Position numbers and translations under genes: made by a program. This document shows positions 1 to 7,345 of a stretch of DNA of 17,962 nt, one piece after another. The DNA comes from Deinococcus frigens DSM 12807. Its GTDB lineage: Bacteria; Deinococcota; Deinococci; Deinococcales; Deinococcaceae. The notes beneath the pieces were generated by a model, which saw only the letters and a program-made list of their open reading frames with translations, had not been told where the DNA came from and made no database searches. The stretch covers positions 1 to 17,962 of the forward strand of contig NZ_JNIW01000064.1 of NCBI RefSeq assembly GCF_000701425.1. The letters are read 5' to 3'. How positions within the stretch are numbered: the first letter of the stretch is position 1; every line of letters starts with the position of its first letter.

Positions 1-2
1 AT

Positions 3-332
3 GATGCGTGTCTGGAAGCACAGCGAGCAACTGGGGCAACTATCGAAGTCGTGTTTGCTGATCAGGGATACACCGGTGAAGCGGCGGCATCAGATGCCGC
101 CGGGATGGGTGTGGAGTTGGTGGTAGTCAAACGGCCCGAAGGCGAGAAGGGCTTCATCCTGCTTCCAAAACGCTGGGTGGTGGAACGCTCGTTTGCCTGG
201 CTCTCAAGATTTAGGCGACTGGGACGTGATTTGGAGCGGTTGAGCAGCACACTGATTGGCTTTCATTTCCTGGCAGCGAGCGTTCTGTTGGCAAATAAAT
301 TACAGCCGCTTTTTGGATCGCTTGCCGGATAG
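3..332 (+). CDS. IS5-family transposase, C-terminal part (cut by left window edge)
   Basis: The frame is open from base 3 to a TAG at 330-332 and has no start inside the window that makes sense, so this is the C-terminal ~109 residues of a longer protein. Two catalytic blocks of a DDE transposase of the IS5 superfamily (IS427-like group) are visible: [10 protein letters not shown] carries the second Asp, and [20 protein letters not shown] carries the conserved Glu with the downstream Arg pair. The tail, rich in Leu and Ala, is usual for the group. The element probably ends just after the stop, around the palindrome CCTCTAGAGG at 333-342, but the matching left terminal repeat is outside the window. 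The next gene starts only 18 bases after the stop, so the IS lies directly against the toxin-antitoxin pair. Confidence 0.85.
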   Translation, partial: DACLEAQRATGATIEVVFADQGYTGEAAASDAAGMGVELVVVKRPEGEKGFILLPKRWVVERSFAWLSRFRRLGRDLERLSSTLIGFHFLAASVLLANKLQPLFGSLAG

Positions 333-350
333 CCTCTAGAGGTGAGAGCC

Positions 351-602
351 ATGACCACAGTGAACAGGCACGACGCCAAAACCCAACTGAGCAAGCTGGT
401 GGAGGCCGCCGAGCACGGCGAGACGGTGATCATTGTCCGCAACGGCAGGCCCGCCGCCCGGCTGTGCGCCCTGGAAGACGTCGAGGGTCAGTGGTCCCCG
501 CAGGCCCTGGCCTTCTTCGCGGCCCCGGCCACGCCAGAACTCGCGGACTTCACGCTGTCCCGCGACGATCTGCCGCCCCCCGAAGACCGAGAGCTGTTCT
601 GA
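351..602 (+). CDS. Phd/YefM-family antitoxin
   Basis: Encodes 83 residues. The N-terminal MTTVNRHDAKTQLSKLVEAA, followed by GETVIIVRNGRPAARL, is the classic Phd/YefM DNA-binding fold: strand, helix, then a short hairpin. The C-terminal ~35 residues are acidic and proline-rich, as expected for the segment that wraps the toxin. An ATG at 351 is preferred over the GTG at 342 because the Shine-Dalgarno-like GAGGTGAG (339-346) lies 4 bases before the ATG, and because homologues start at this Met-Thr. The stop overlaps the start region of the PIN-domain toxin, so the two genes are translationally coupled. By family knowledge it neutralises the toxin and represses the shared promoter; no promoter is visible between it and the IS end. 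Confidence 0.88.
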   Translation: MTTVNRHDAKTQLSKLVEAAEHGETVIIVRNGRPAARLCALEDVEGQWSPQALAFFAAPATPELADFTLSRDDLPPPEDRELF

Positions 603-610
603 TCACGTAC

Positions 611-1015
611 TTGCTGGACACCGACACCATCAGCCACGCGGTGCGGGGCCTGGGACAGGTGCGCGGCCACCTGGCCCTGCACCCGCCGTCCACGCTGGCG
701 CTGAGCAGCTTGACCGTGATGGAGATCGAATTCGGGCTGGCCCAGGCCCCGGCCAGACGCGCCGCCGTGAAGGCCGCTCTGGCGCTGTGGCTGCCACGGG
801 TGGCGGTGCTGGACTACGGAGCAGGCGACGCCCGCGTGACCGCCAGCATCCGGGCGGCCTTGAAAGCACAGGGGCAGCCGATTGGCCCGTATGACCTGCT
901 GAATACGGGCATGGCGCTGGCACGTGGGCTGACGCTGGTGACCCACAATGGCCGGGGGTACCGCCGGGTGGCACGCTTACAGGTGGCCGACTGGGCGGAT
1001 GAGGAGCTGGCCTGA
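611..1015 (+). CDS. vapC: VapC-type PIN-domain toxin ribonuclease
   Basis: About 134-137 residues. PIN-domain acidic residues are in place: LLDTDTISH near the N-terminus (first Asp), VMEIEFG (Glu), and IGPYDLLNTGMA (Asp), followed by the typical LTLVTHNGRGYRRVARLQVADW tail. Family members are Mg-dependent endoribonucleases, often cutting initiator tRNA or rRNA, held inactive by the preceding antitoxin. The start is uncertain. Homologues begin just before YLLDTDT, where this gene has ATC at 602 (in TGATC, overlapping the antitoxin stop) instead of the usual ATG. GAGAG at 589-593 is spaced correctly for 602. TTG at 611 is the first orthodox start codon but shortens the first beta strand. The variant NTG after the third acidic residue replaces the more usual IAG/IAA. 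Confidence 0.85.
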   Translation: MLDTDTISHAVRGLGQVRGHLALHPPSTLALSSLTVMEIEFGLAQAPARRAAVKAALALWLPRVAVLDYGAGDARVTASIRAALKAQGQPIGPYDLLNTGMALARGLTLVTHNGRGYRRVARLQVADWADEELA

Positions 1016-1032
1016 AGGTTTGACCCCACCGC

Positions 1033-1061
1033 TTGACAAAACGAGGTTAATCGATTTAACT
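1033..1061 (+). promoter_or_regulatory. Promoter of the lacI-family gene with embedded operator
   Basis: The -35 is TTGACA at 1033-1038. With a 17-bp spacer the -10 falls on TTAACT (1056-1061), a weak match. Transcription would begin about 5 bases before the ATG at 1073, and there is no Shine-Dalgarno sequence, so the mRNA would be nearly leaderless. The spacer contains the palindromic operator described at 1045-1060. Confidence 0.6.
1045..1060 (+). promoter_or_regulatory. LacI-family operator O1 (autoregulatory)
   Basis: GGTTAATCGATTTAAC is a near-palindrome around a central CG (perfect AATCGATT core), the usual shape of a LacI/GalR-family operator. Its first 12 bases recur exactly at 13365-13376, inside the promoter of the leftward transporter operon. 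It lies between -35 and -10, where binding would block RNA polymerase. Confidence 0.7.
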
Positions 1062-1072
1062 ATGTCGTACAC

Positions 1073-2128
1073 ATGTCCCAGTCCACCCGGCCGAGCGACC
1101 GCAGGGTCACGATCACCGATGTCGCCAAGGCGGCGAACGTGTCAGCGGCCACCGTTTCTCTGGCCTTGAACGGCAGTCTGCGTATTTCTGAGGCGACCCG
1201 GCAGCGGGTGGAGCGCTGCGCTTTGTCCCTGCGCTACCAGCCCAACCACGCCGCCGCCAGTCTACGCAAGCAGACCACCCAGACGATTGCGCTGGCCGTG
1301 CCGGACATCGGCAACCCCGTCTACATCGAGATCGCCAGAACGGTGCAGCAGGTGGCCAGACAGCGCGGCTACCACCTTCACCTCATCAGTACCGAGAGTC
1401 AGCCCTCGGAAGAAGCGCACGCGCTGGGCACACTCGCCCACCGGTCGGTGGACGGCCTGATCCTGATTTCTCTGCGCGGTGCCAGCGGCCTGGACTCTGC
1501 ACTGCGGGACGTGGCCGGACCCGTGGTCATCATCGGTCACCTGCGCGACATCGTCTGCGACAACGTGACGGTGGACAGCGCAGCCGGAGCGGCCCTGGCC
1601 GCACGACATCTGTGGTCCGTGGGCTGCTCGCAGCTCGCCTTTATCAACGGAGCCGCCGGGACCTGGCCCTCGGCAGAACGCTGGCGCGGTGTTCAGAACG
1701 CCTTGCTCGCGGCGAACCGGACCATCCCGCCGGCCCTGCGCGTTCAGGAGGACTTCACGCTGGACGGGGGCTACCGCGCCGCGCAGCGTCTGATGACGCA
1801 GGGCGTTCATTTTGACGGTCTTGTCTGCGCCAACGACCTGATGGCGATTGGGGCCATGCGCTCGCTGCGCGAACACGGCGTGCACCTCCCGGAAGACATG
1901 GCCGTGATCGGCATGGACGACATCCGTGAATGTCAGGTCACCACCCCTCCGCTGAGCAGCGTCTCCCTGATGGCCGGCGAGCGGGGCCGGCTCGCCGCTC
2001 AACTGCTCTTCGACCGTCTCAGCGGTGGGGAAGACGGGCCGCCCCGGCAGTTGACTGTCTCACCCGTTCTGATGGCGCGCGGTTCGACCGCACCACGCCA
2101 GGAGCCTGAAGCGGGGGTAGACGCGTGA
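1073..2128 (+). CDS. LacI-family transcriptional regulator
   Basis: A 351-residue protein of standard family length. The N-terminal helix-turn-helix is clear: TITDVAKAANVSAATVSLALNGS at residues 13-35, then the hinge region YQPNHAAASLRKQ near 55-67. The rest is a periplasmic-binding-protein-like effector domain (IALAVPDIGNPVYIEI; VDGLILIS; DGLVCANDLMAIGAMRSLREHG; VIGMDDI). Such proteins usually bind a sugar or nucleoside-like ligand and release the operator. The ATG at 1073 follows its own operator-bearing promoter without a ribosome-binding site. The CoA-transferase gene starts 33 bases after its stop, so the regulator is first in the rightward unit. The matching operator in front of the ABC transporter makes it the probable local repressor of the whole locus. 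The inducer is unknown. Confidence 0.92.
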   Translation: MSQSTRPSDRRVTITDVAKAANVSAATVSLALNGSLRISEATRQRVERCALSLRYQPNHAAASLRKQTTQTIALAVPDIGNPVYIEIARTVQQVARQRGYHLHLISTESQPSEEAHALGTLAHRSVDGLILISLRGASGLDSALRDVAGPVVIIGHLRDIVCDNVTVDSAAGAALAARHLWSVGCSQLAFINGAAGTWPSAERWRGVQNALLAANRTIPPALRVQEDFTLDGGYRAAQRLMTQGVHFDGLVCANDLMAIGAMRSLREHGVHLPEDMAVIGMDDIRECQVTTPPLSSVSLMAGERGRLAAQLLFDRLSGGEDGPPRQLTVSPVLMARGSTAPRQEPEAGVDA

Positions 2129-2161
2129 CCCCCTCATGGCCCTGGGCATTCGGGAAAGCGC

Positions 2162-3343
2162 ATGACTAACGCCACGATGGCCCTGGACGGCATCAAGGTC
2201 CTCGACCTGGCCAGTCTCTACGCTGGACCGCTGATCGCCACCAATCTCGGGGACTACGGCGCGGACGTGATCAAGGTCGAGCATCCTCGTGGGGACGACG
2301 CCCGGCGCTGGGGCCACACTAAAGGCGGTGTGCCGCTGTGGTGGAAATCCATCGCGCGCAACAAACGCCTGATCACGCTGGACCTGCATGACGAGGATGC
2401 CCGTCAGACCGTGCGGGAATTGACCCAGTGGGCCGACGTCGTGATCGAGAATTTCCGTCCCGGACGGCTCGAGAGCTGGGGCCTGGGCTGGGACGACATG
2501 CATGCCCTGAATCCTCGCGTGGTGATGGTCCGGGTCACCGGCTTCGGGCAAACCGGCCCGCTCAGCCAGGAACCGGGGTTTGGAACGCTGGCCGAGGCCT
2601 TCAGTGGTTTTGCCGCCATCACCGGGCAGCCCGGCGGACCGCCCACCCTGCCGCCCTTCGGCCTGGCCGATGGCGTGGCAGCCCTGGCCGGAACCTACGC
2701 CACCATGATGGCGCTGTACTGGCGCGACGCTCAGGGTGGGGGAGAGGGCCAGATGATCGACCTGAGTCTGTATGAGCCGCTCTTCGGTATCCTGGGACCG
2801 CAGGCCATCGAGTACGTGGAGATCGGCACGGTGCAGGGGCGGCAGGGCAACCGCAGCACACGCACCGCGCCGCGCAACGCCTTCACGACCTCGGATCACC
2901 ACTGGGTGGCCCTCTCCGGCGGAACGCAGCAGGTCGTCAACCGGATGTTGACCGTTATCGGACGCCCGGAACTGGCCGGGGACGAGCGTTTCAGCACCGC
3001 CGCCGCTCGCCTGAGGCACAGCGACGAGATCGACGCCCTGATCGGCGACTGGATTGTCAGCTGGCCGCTGGCAGAAGTGCTGAGGCAGTTCCGGGCTGTC
3101 GAAGCCCCGATTGCGCCCATCTACGACGTCGCGCAGATCGTGGGGGACCCGCATTACCAGGCGCGCGGCAGCGTCATTCGGGTCCCGGATGCCGATCTGG
3201 GCGAGGCCACCATGGCGGGGGTGTTCCCCAAACTCTCGCTGACCCCGGGCGCGGTCCGCTTTGCTGGGCGCACCCCCATCGGGGCGGATCAGGAAGACGT
3301 GATGCAGACGCTTGGCCGCCGGTCCACCACTGATAAACCATGA
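2162..3343 (+). CDS. Class III CoA-transferase (CaiB/BaiF, formyl-CoA transferase family)
   Basis: A full-length 393-residue member of the family that moves CoA between carboxylic acids. Visible signatures are LDGIKVLDLASLYAGPLIA at the N-terminus, GADVIKVEHPRGDDAR, the KRLITLDL strand, DVVIENFRPGRLE, and RVTGFGQTGP. Asp170 in FGLADGVAALAG matches the catalytic aspartate that forms the acyl anhydride in formyl-CoA transferase. Relatives act on oxalate, carnitine, succinate/malate, citramalate, itaconate or mesaconate; the sequence alone does not choose among them. The start is ATG 2162, with only a weak ribosome-binding site. The stop overlaps the ATG of the next gene in an ATGA. The presence of a CitE-like lyase in the facing operon suggests activation of a hydroxy-acid for cleavage (inference). 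Confidence 0.9.
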   Translation: MTNATMALDGIKVLDLASLYAGPLIATNLGDYGADVIKVEHPRGDDARRWGHTKGGVPLWWKSIARNKRLITLDLHDEDARQTVRELTQWADVVIENFRPGRLESWGLGWDDMHALNPRVVMVRVTGFGQTGPLSQEPGFGTLAEAFSGFAAITGQPGGPPTLPPFGLADGVAALAGTYATMMALYWRDAQGGGEGQMIDLSLYEPLFGILGPQAIEYVEIGTVQGRQGNRSTRTAPRNAFTTSDHHWVALSGGTQQVVNRMLTVIGRPELAGDERFSTAAARLRHSDEIDALIGDWIVSWPLAEVLRQFRAVEAPIAPIYDVAQIVGDPHYQARGSVIRVPDADLGEATMAGVFPKLSLTPGAVRFAGRTPIGADQEDVMQTLGRRSTTDKP

Positions 3344-5538
3344 GCAGAGCGTCCCGCGTCGAACTCCCTGTCGGCGACTCCGAATCACAGCGGCATGGGA
3401 CCGCTGCTGCGGACGCCTTCCCCGGCGGCAGTGGGCCAGTCACCAGCGCCCTGCCGGGTGACTACGCCAAGCGCGTTTACGCGGGCGTCCTCGGCAAGAT
3501 GATCGGGGTCTACCTGGGCCGGCCCATCGAGGGGTGGACCTCTGCCCGGATTCACAGCACCTTTGGCGAGGTCCGCGACTACGTGAACGGGGCTGTCGGG
3601 CGTCCCCTGATCGTGACCGATGACGATCTGTCCGGAACCTTCGCCTTCGTCCGGGCCATCGAGGAACATGGCCCGGACCTGGGCAGCGCCGAGATCGGGC
3701 AGACCTGGCTTAATCAGATCGTGGAGGGCCGGACCATCCTGTGGTGGGGCGGCATGGGCAACAGCACCGAGGAGACGGCCTATACCCGCTTGAAACACGG
3801 CATCTCCGCCCCGGCCAGCGGCAGCGTGGCCCTGAACGGCAAGATGGTGGCCGAGCAGATCGGCGCGCAGATCTTTATCGACGGCTGGGCCATGCTGGCC
3901 CCTGGCAACCCTGGTCTGGCGGCCCGCCTGGCGCGTCACGCGGCGCGCGTCAGCCATGACGGCGAGGCGGTCGACGCCGCCGTCGCGTGGGTCACCATGG
4001 AGGCGCTGGCCTTCGGGCCACACTCCCTGATACAACTGCTCGACGCCGCGCAGCGCACCCTGCCCGTCCAGGGCACCCTGCTTCAGCTCTACCGTGACCT
4101 CCGGCAGTGGCGTCAGGACCTGCCCGACTGGCGGGACGCGTTCTCCCGGCTGGAGCGGCAGTACGGCTACCACCTGTATCCCGGCAATGCCCACGTGATT
4201 CCCAACCACGGCGTCATGCTGCTGGCCCTGCTCTACGGCAACGACAGTTTCGAGGAAACGCTGGTGATCTGCACGTCCTGCGGCTGGGACACCGATTGCA
4301 ACGCGGGCAACGTCGGTGCCCTGCTGGGCCTGCGGCACGGGGTGGAGGCCATTCCGGCGCGCTGGCGAGGGCCGGTGGCGGACCGGCTCTTTGTGTGCAG
4401 CGCCCGGGGGGCGCGCGTGGTGACCGACGCGGTGCAGGTCACCGATGACCTGGTACGGCTGGCCCGCCGCCTCAACAACCTGCCCCCGGAACCCCGCCCG
4501 CCGAGGTATCACTTCGGGCCGCCGGGCAGCGTTCAGGGCTTTGAAGGGAGCCGGAGCGCCGTCCTGTGCGGCCTGGGGGGAAGTCTGGGGATTCAGATTC
4601 AGGGGCGGGGCCGGGTGACGACCGCAGTGTTCCTGCCGCCGGACGTCCCGAATACCATCGACGTTCCCTACGCCCGCAACCTGGGAGCAGGCTGGAATTA
4701 CACCCTGATGGCCACCCCCGCCCTGCACCCTGGACAGGTCGTCACGGCCCAGGTCGAGGCCGAGACCTCGCTGATGGCCGGCCTGACCCTCGACTACTAC
4801 GACGCGGAGGACCAACTGGTCCGCCTAGACGGCCAGCTTCAGCAGCTCCACCTCGGCACGGTCACCCCGCTGCGCTGGACGGTGCCGGACCTGGGGGCCT
4901 TGCCGGTGGCCAGGGTGGGCCTAAATGTTGTGGGGACCGGGCAGCTCAGGCTGGCGCACCTGGACTGGAACGGCACGCCCCGCCTGCACCACACCAGGCC
5001 AGCCGGCCCCGGGCAGATGTGGCGGCGGGCCTGGGTCAACGCCGCCCAGCGCCTGGACATCAAGAGTCCAGATCTGATGCGGTTTACCCAGCGGGACGGC
5101 GTCGGACAGCAAATGCTCGATGCCCCGGACTGGACCGACTTTGTCTTGGAGGCTCGCCTGACCGCGCATCTGCCGGCCCCCTTCGGTCTGGCGGTCCATA
5201 CGCGGGGGCTGAGACGGCACTACGCGCTGTGGATTTCACCCGGAAAGGTGGAGCTGGTCAGGCAGTCAGACGACGTGAGACGGGTGCTGGCCCAGGTTCC
5301 GCTGGACTGGGAATCGGGTTCGCCGGTCCACTGCTACCTCCAGATCACGGGCGGCAGGCTGGTGGCCCGCGTGGAGTCCAGCCACCTTCAGGCCGAGGAC
5401 CCTGAGCCACTCGAAGCGGGCGGCATCGCCATCCTGGCCGAGTCGAACGGGGTGGATCTGCACTGCCTCACCCTGCAACCGGTCACGCCGGACCACATGA
5501 ATGCCGAGCGCTCCAGGAACACCGCCGTGGATAGGTAA
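3340..5538 (+). CDS. ADP-ribosylglycohydrolase (DraG)-family protein with C-terminal beta-rich extension
   Basis: 732 residues, about twice the family's usual length. Residues ~40-380 are the all-helical DraG/ARH fold. Metal-binding motifs are TDDD at 93-96 and GWDTDCNAG at 315-323, with LGKMIGVYLGRPIEGW at ~51-66 as the usual first helix. Residues ~400-545 look like a beta-sandwich of carbohydrate-binding type. Residues ~555-715 (DWTDFVLEARLTA, GLAVHTRG, GGIAILAE) resemble a LamG/DUF1080-like jelly roll. No signal peptide is visible, so it is probably cytoplasmic. Family members hydrolyse N- or O-glycosidic bonds of ADP-ribose, but divergent members next to sugar transporters are poorly characterised, so I infer only a glycosyl-bond hydrolase. 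It is translationally coupled to the CoA-transferase through an ATGA overlap, and it is closer in motif style to the 7342-8652 paralogue than to the 8649-9806 one. Confidence 0.85.
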   Translation: MSRASRVELPVGDSESQRHGTAAADAFPGGSGPVTSALPGDYAKRVYAGVLGKMIGVYLGRPIEGWTSARIHSTFGEVRDYVNGAVGRPLIVTDDDLSGTFAFVRAIEEHGPDLGSAEIGQTWLNQIVEGRTILWWGGMGNSTEETAYTRLKHGISAPASGSVALNGKMVAEQIGAQIFIDGWAMLAPGNPGLAARLARHAARVSHDGEAVDAAVAWVTMEALAFGPHSLIQLLDAAQRTLPVQGTLLQLYRDLRQWRQDLPDWRDAFSRLERQYGYHLYPGNAHVIPNHGVMLLALLYGNDSFEETLVICTSCGWDTDCNAGNVGALLGLRHGVEAIPARWRGPVADRLFVCSARGARVVTDAVQVTDDLVRLARRLNNLPPEPRPPRYHFGPPGSVQGFEGSRSAVLCGLGGSLGIQIQGRGRVTTAVFLPPDVPNTIDVPYARNLGAGWNYTLMATPALHPGQVVTAQVEAETSLMAGLTLDYYDAEDQLVRLDGQLQQLHLGTVTPLRWTVPDLGALPVARVGLNVVGTGQLRLAHLDWNGTPRLHHTRPAGPGQMWRRAWVNAAQRLDIKSPDLMRFTQRDGVGQQMLDAPDWTDFVLEARLTAHLPAPFGLAVHTRGLRRHYALWISPGKVELVRQSDDVRRVLAQVPLDWESGSPVHCYLQITGGRLVARVESSHLQAEDPEPLEAGGIAILAESNGVDLHCLTLQPVTPDHMNAERSRNTAVDR

Positions 5539-5539
5539 T

Positions 5540-5592
5540 GCGTGGCTGGCGCGCTCAGGAAACGGGCGGGAGCAGGCATGTTACAGCCACGC
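5540..5592. terminator. Inverted repeat between convergent genes, possible bidirectional terminator
   Basis: GCGTGGCTG (5540-5548) is perfectly complementary to CAGCCACGC (5584-5592), with a 35-base loop. It lies at the meeting point of the two convergent units and overlaps the last codons of the esterase. There is no U-tract on either side and the loop is long, so it may act weakly or not at all. Confidence 0.25.
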
Positions 5593-6369
5593 TGCCGTGG
5601 TCCGCAGGCCCTCGATCAGGGCTGGACGCCAGACGGACCAGTCATGGCCACCTGGCCAGACCCGCAGGTGCGAGGCCACACCCAGGCCACGCAGCCGGGC
5701 ATGCAGCAGTGCCGATTGCACCTCGACATTGGCCGTGGGGTCCGAGTGGGCGCGGTCTGCGTCTCCAACACCGATGAACACCGAAGTCGGGCGCAAGCCT
5801 GCGACCAGTTGCGCCGGATAGTTGAGCGCGGTCCAGCGGGCGGCGTCGAAGGGACGGCCAAATGCGCCCTGGCCGGGGATCGTCGATTCGGCGGGGGGCA
5901 GGCCGCTGTACACGGCGGGACTGAGCAGCACCGCCGCGCCGAACAGGTGGCGGCGGGTCAGCAGGTAACGCAGCGCCCCGTACCCGCCCATCGAATAGCC
6001 GGCCAGCCACCGGGACCGCCTGCCGGCCACAGGGGGATACCGCGCCTCGACCTGCGGCATGAAATCGGCAAAGAAAGCGGTCTCCAGCGGCGCTTCCGGT
6101 CCGTCCACGTACCAACTCTCCCCGGCGTCCGGCATCACCGCCCGCAGCGGCGGGACCCGTCCAGCCGCGATCTCCTCGTCCAGATGCTCCGCCAGGTGAC
6201 CTTCGTGGGTCCAGATGGTGCAGTCGGCCTGGCGGCCATGCAGCAGGTAGAGGATGGGCAGGGTGAGGTGCGCCGAGCTGGCCGGTTCGTAGACCCGGTA
6301 CGGCCACGGGCGGCCCAGCACCGGCGAGTGCAGAACCAGGTCGCGGACCTGGCTGCGGCACGCCGTCAT
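5581..6369 (-). CDS. Esterase of the esterase D / S-formylglutathione hydrolase-like alpha/beta-hydrolase family
   Basis: 262 residues, the usual size for PF00756-type esterases (feruloyl/acetyl esterases, FGH, antigen 85). The oxyanion strand is LPILYLLHGRQAD (~37-49). The nucleophile elbow GYSMGGYG has Ser126, the acid is Asp203 or Asp205 in GVGDADRAH, and His242 sits in GGHDWSVW. There is no signal peptide, so it is probably cytoplasmic. It is the last gene of the leftward unit, 79 bases after the lyase gene, with a GGTGA-type ribosome-binding site. In this context it could remove an acyl or aryl ester from the imported compound. Its substrate cannot be read from the sequence. Confidence 0.88.
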   Translation of the reverse strand: MTACRSQVRDLVLHSPVLGRPWPYRVYEPASSAHLTLPILYLLHGRQADCTIWTHEGHLAEHLDEEIAAGRVPPLRAVMPDAGESWYVDGPEAPLETAFFADFMPQVEARYPPVAGRRSRWLAGYSMGGYGALRYLLTRRHLFGAAVLLSPAVYSGLPPAESTIPGQGAFGRPFDAARWTALNYPAQLVAGLRPTSVFIGVGDADRAHSDPTANVEVQSALLHARLRGLGVASHLRVWPGGHDWSVWRPALIEGLRTTAAWL

Positions 6370-6448
6370 CGCGCGGTCACCCGGTGGGGGAGCGGTGGAA
6401 CACGCGTTGCAGGCGTGAAATCTTTTGCTGTGAACAGCCCTGAACCCT

Positions 6449-7345
6449 TCACTGCGACGCTGAGGATTCAGTCACACGCGGCGTGGAAGACCGGCCCAGC
6501 AACTGACGGGCGCGGGCCACCACCGGCGCGTCCACCATGACGCCGTGGAGGGCGAATGCGCCCACGCCCTGCTGCCCGTGCTGGTGCGCCGCCGCCACCA
6601 CTTCCTGCGCCCAGGCGAGTTGCCGCTCGGTCGGGGCAAACGCCGCCTCGATCACGGGCACCTGGGCCGGGTGAATGGCATGTTTTCCCCCGAAGCCCAG
6701 CGCACAGGCGGCGCGTGCCTCAAGCTCCAGCCGGTTCAGATCCCGGAACTCTGCCGAGGCACCGTCGTGGGGCGCGGCGAGACCGGCGGAGGCCGACGCC
6801 TGAACCAGCGCCACCCGGGCCTGCTGGACCGTTAAGGGCAGCGCGCCGTCCGCCGGGGGCCAGTCCAGACCCACATCGCGGCTGTAATCGGCGGCCCCAA
6901 AACATAATCCTTCCAGGCGAGAGCTGGACTGCGCGATCTGGGGCGCGTTCTGCACACCAAGCGCGGTCTCGATGGTCGCCAGGACCCGCAGTGCTCCCGG
7001 CTCCAGTCCGCGTCGCCGCTCCAGCGCGTCCAGCACCCAGTCCACCGTCTGAAGCTGCTGGGCCGACTCCACCTTAGGCAGATTGATTCCGGCCAGTCCG
7101 TCCATGACCACGGCGTCCAGATCATCGAAGAGCAGGTGCGAGCCGAAGCTGTTGACCCGCACCCACAGGACGCGGCTGCTCCCATGCTGGGCCAGTGCCG
7201 TGGCCACCAGCTCACGGGCCTGCGCCTTGCGCGACCACGCCACGCCGTCCTCCAGGTCCAGCAGCAACTCGCCGCCGGGCAGGCCCGGAATCTTGGCGAG
7301 CTTGCCTGCGTCGCTCCCCGGCACGAACAGCATGACGGCGCTCAC
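6449..7345 (-). CDS. HpcH/HpaI aldolase / citrate lyase beta-like (CitE-like, malyl/citramalyl-CoA lyase family)
   Basis: 298 residues, normal for CitE-like TIM-barrel lyases. Key features are MLFVPGSD at the N-terminus (CoA/phosphate loop), DLEDGV at 30-35, Arg63 in WVRVNS, LPKVES, Glu126 in ATIETALG, Asp153 in FGAADYSRDVG (the last two being the Mg ligands), and GGKHAIHPAQ. Family enzymes cleave or form malyl-CoA, citramalyl-CoA or methylmalyl-CoA, giving acetyl- or propionyl-CoA plus glyoxylate or pyruvate. No other citrate lyase subunit gene (citD, citF) is nearby, which argues against citrate lyase proper. The GTG start overlaps the upstream stop in GTGA, with GGAGAAGG just before it; ATG 7333 is an alternative. 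It pairs logically with the CoA-transferase of the facing unit. Confidence 0.9.
   Translation of the reverse strand: MSAVMLFVPGSDAGKLAKIPGLPGGELLLDLEDGVAWSRKAQARELVATALAQHGSSRVLWVRVNSFGSHLLFDDLDAVVMDGLAGINLPKVESAQQLQTVDWVLDALERRRGLEPGALRVLATIETALGVQNAPQIAQSSSRLEGLCFGAADYSRDVGLDWPPADGALPLTVQQARVALVQASASAGLAAPHDGASAEFRDLNRLELEARAACALGFGGKHAIHPAQVPVIEAAFAPTERQLAWAQEVVAAAHQHGQQGVGAFALHGVMVDAPVVARARQLLGRSSTPRVTESSASQ

Noticed and set aside
488..946. Long minus-strand frame across the toxin-antitoxin pair
   Set aside because: Shadow of the two real genes on the plus strand; no family pattern and no ribosome-binding site.
2060..3388. 442-codon minus-strand frame opposite the CoA-transferase
   Set aside because: Antisense shadow typical of GC-rich DNA; the composition is rich in Gly, Arg and His without domain signatures, whereas the plus strand has a full enzyme.
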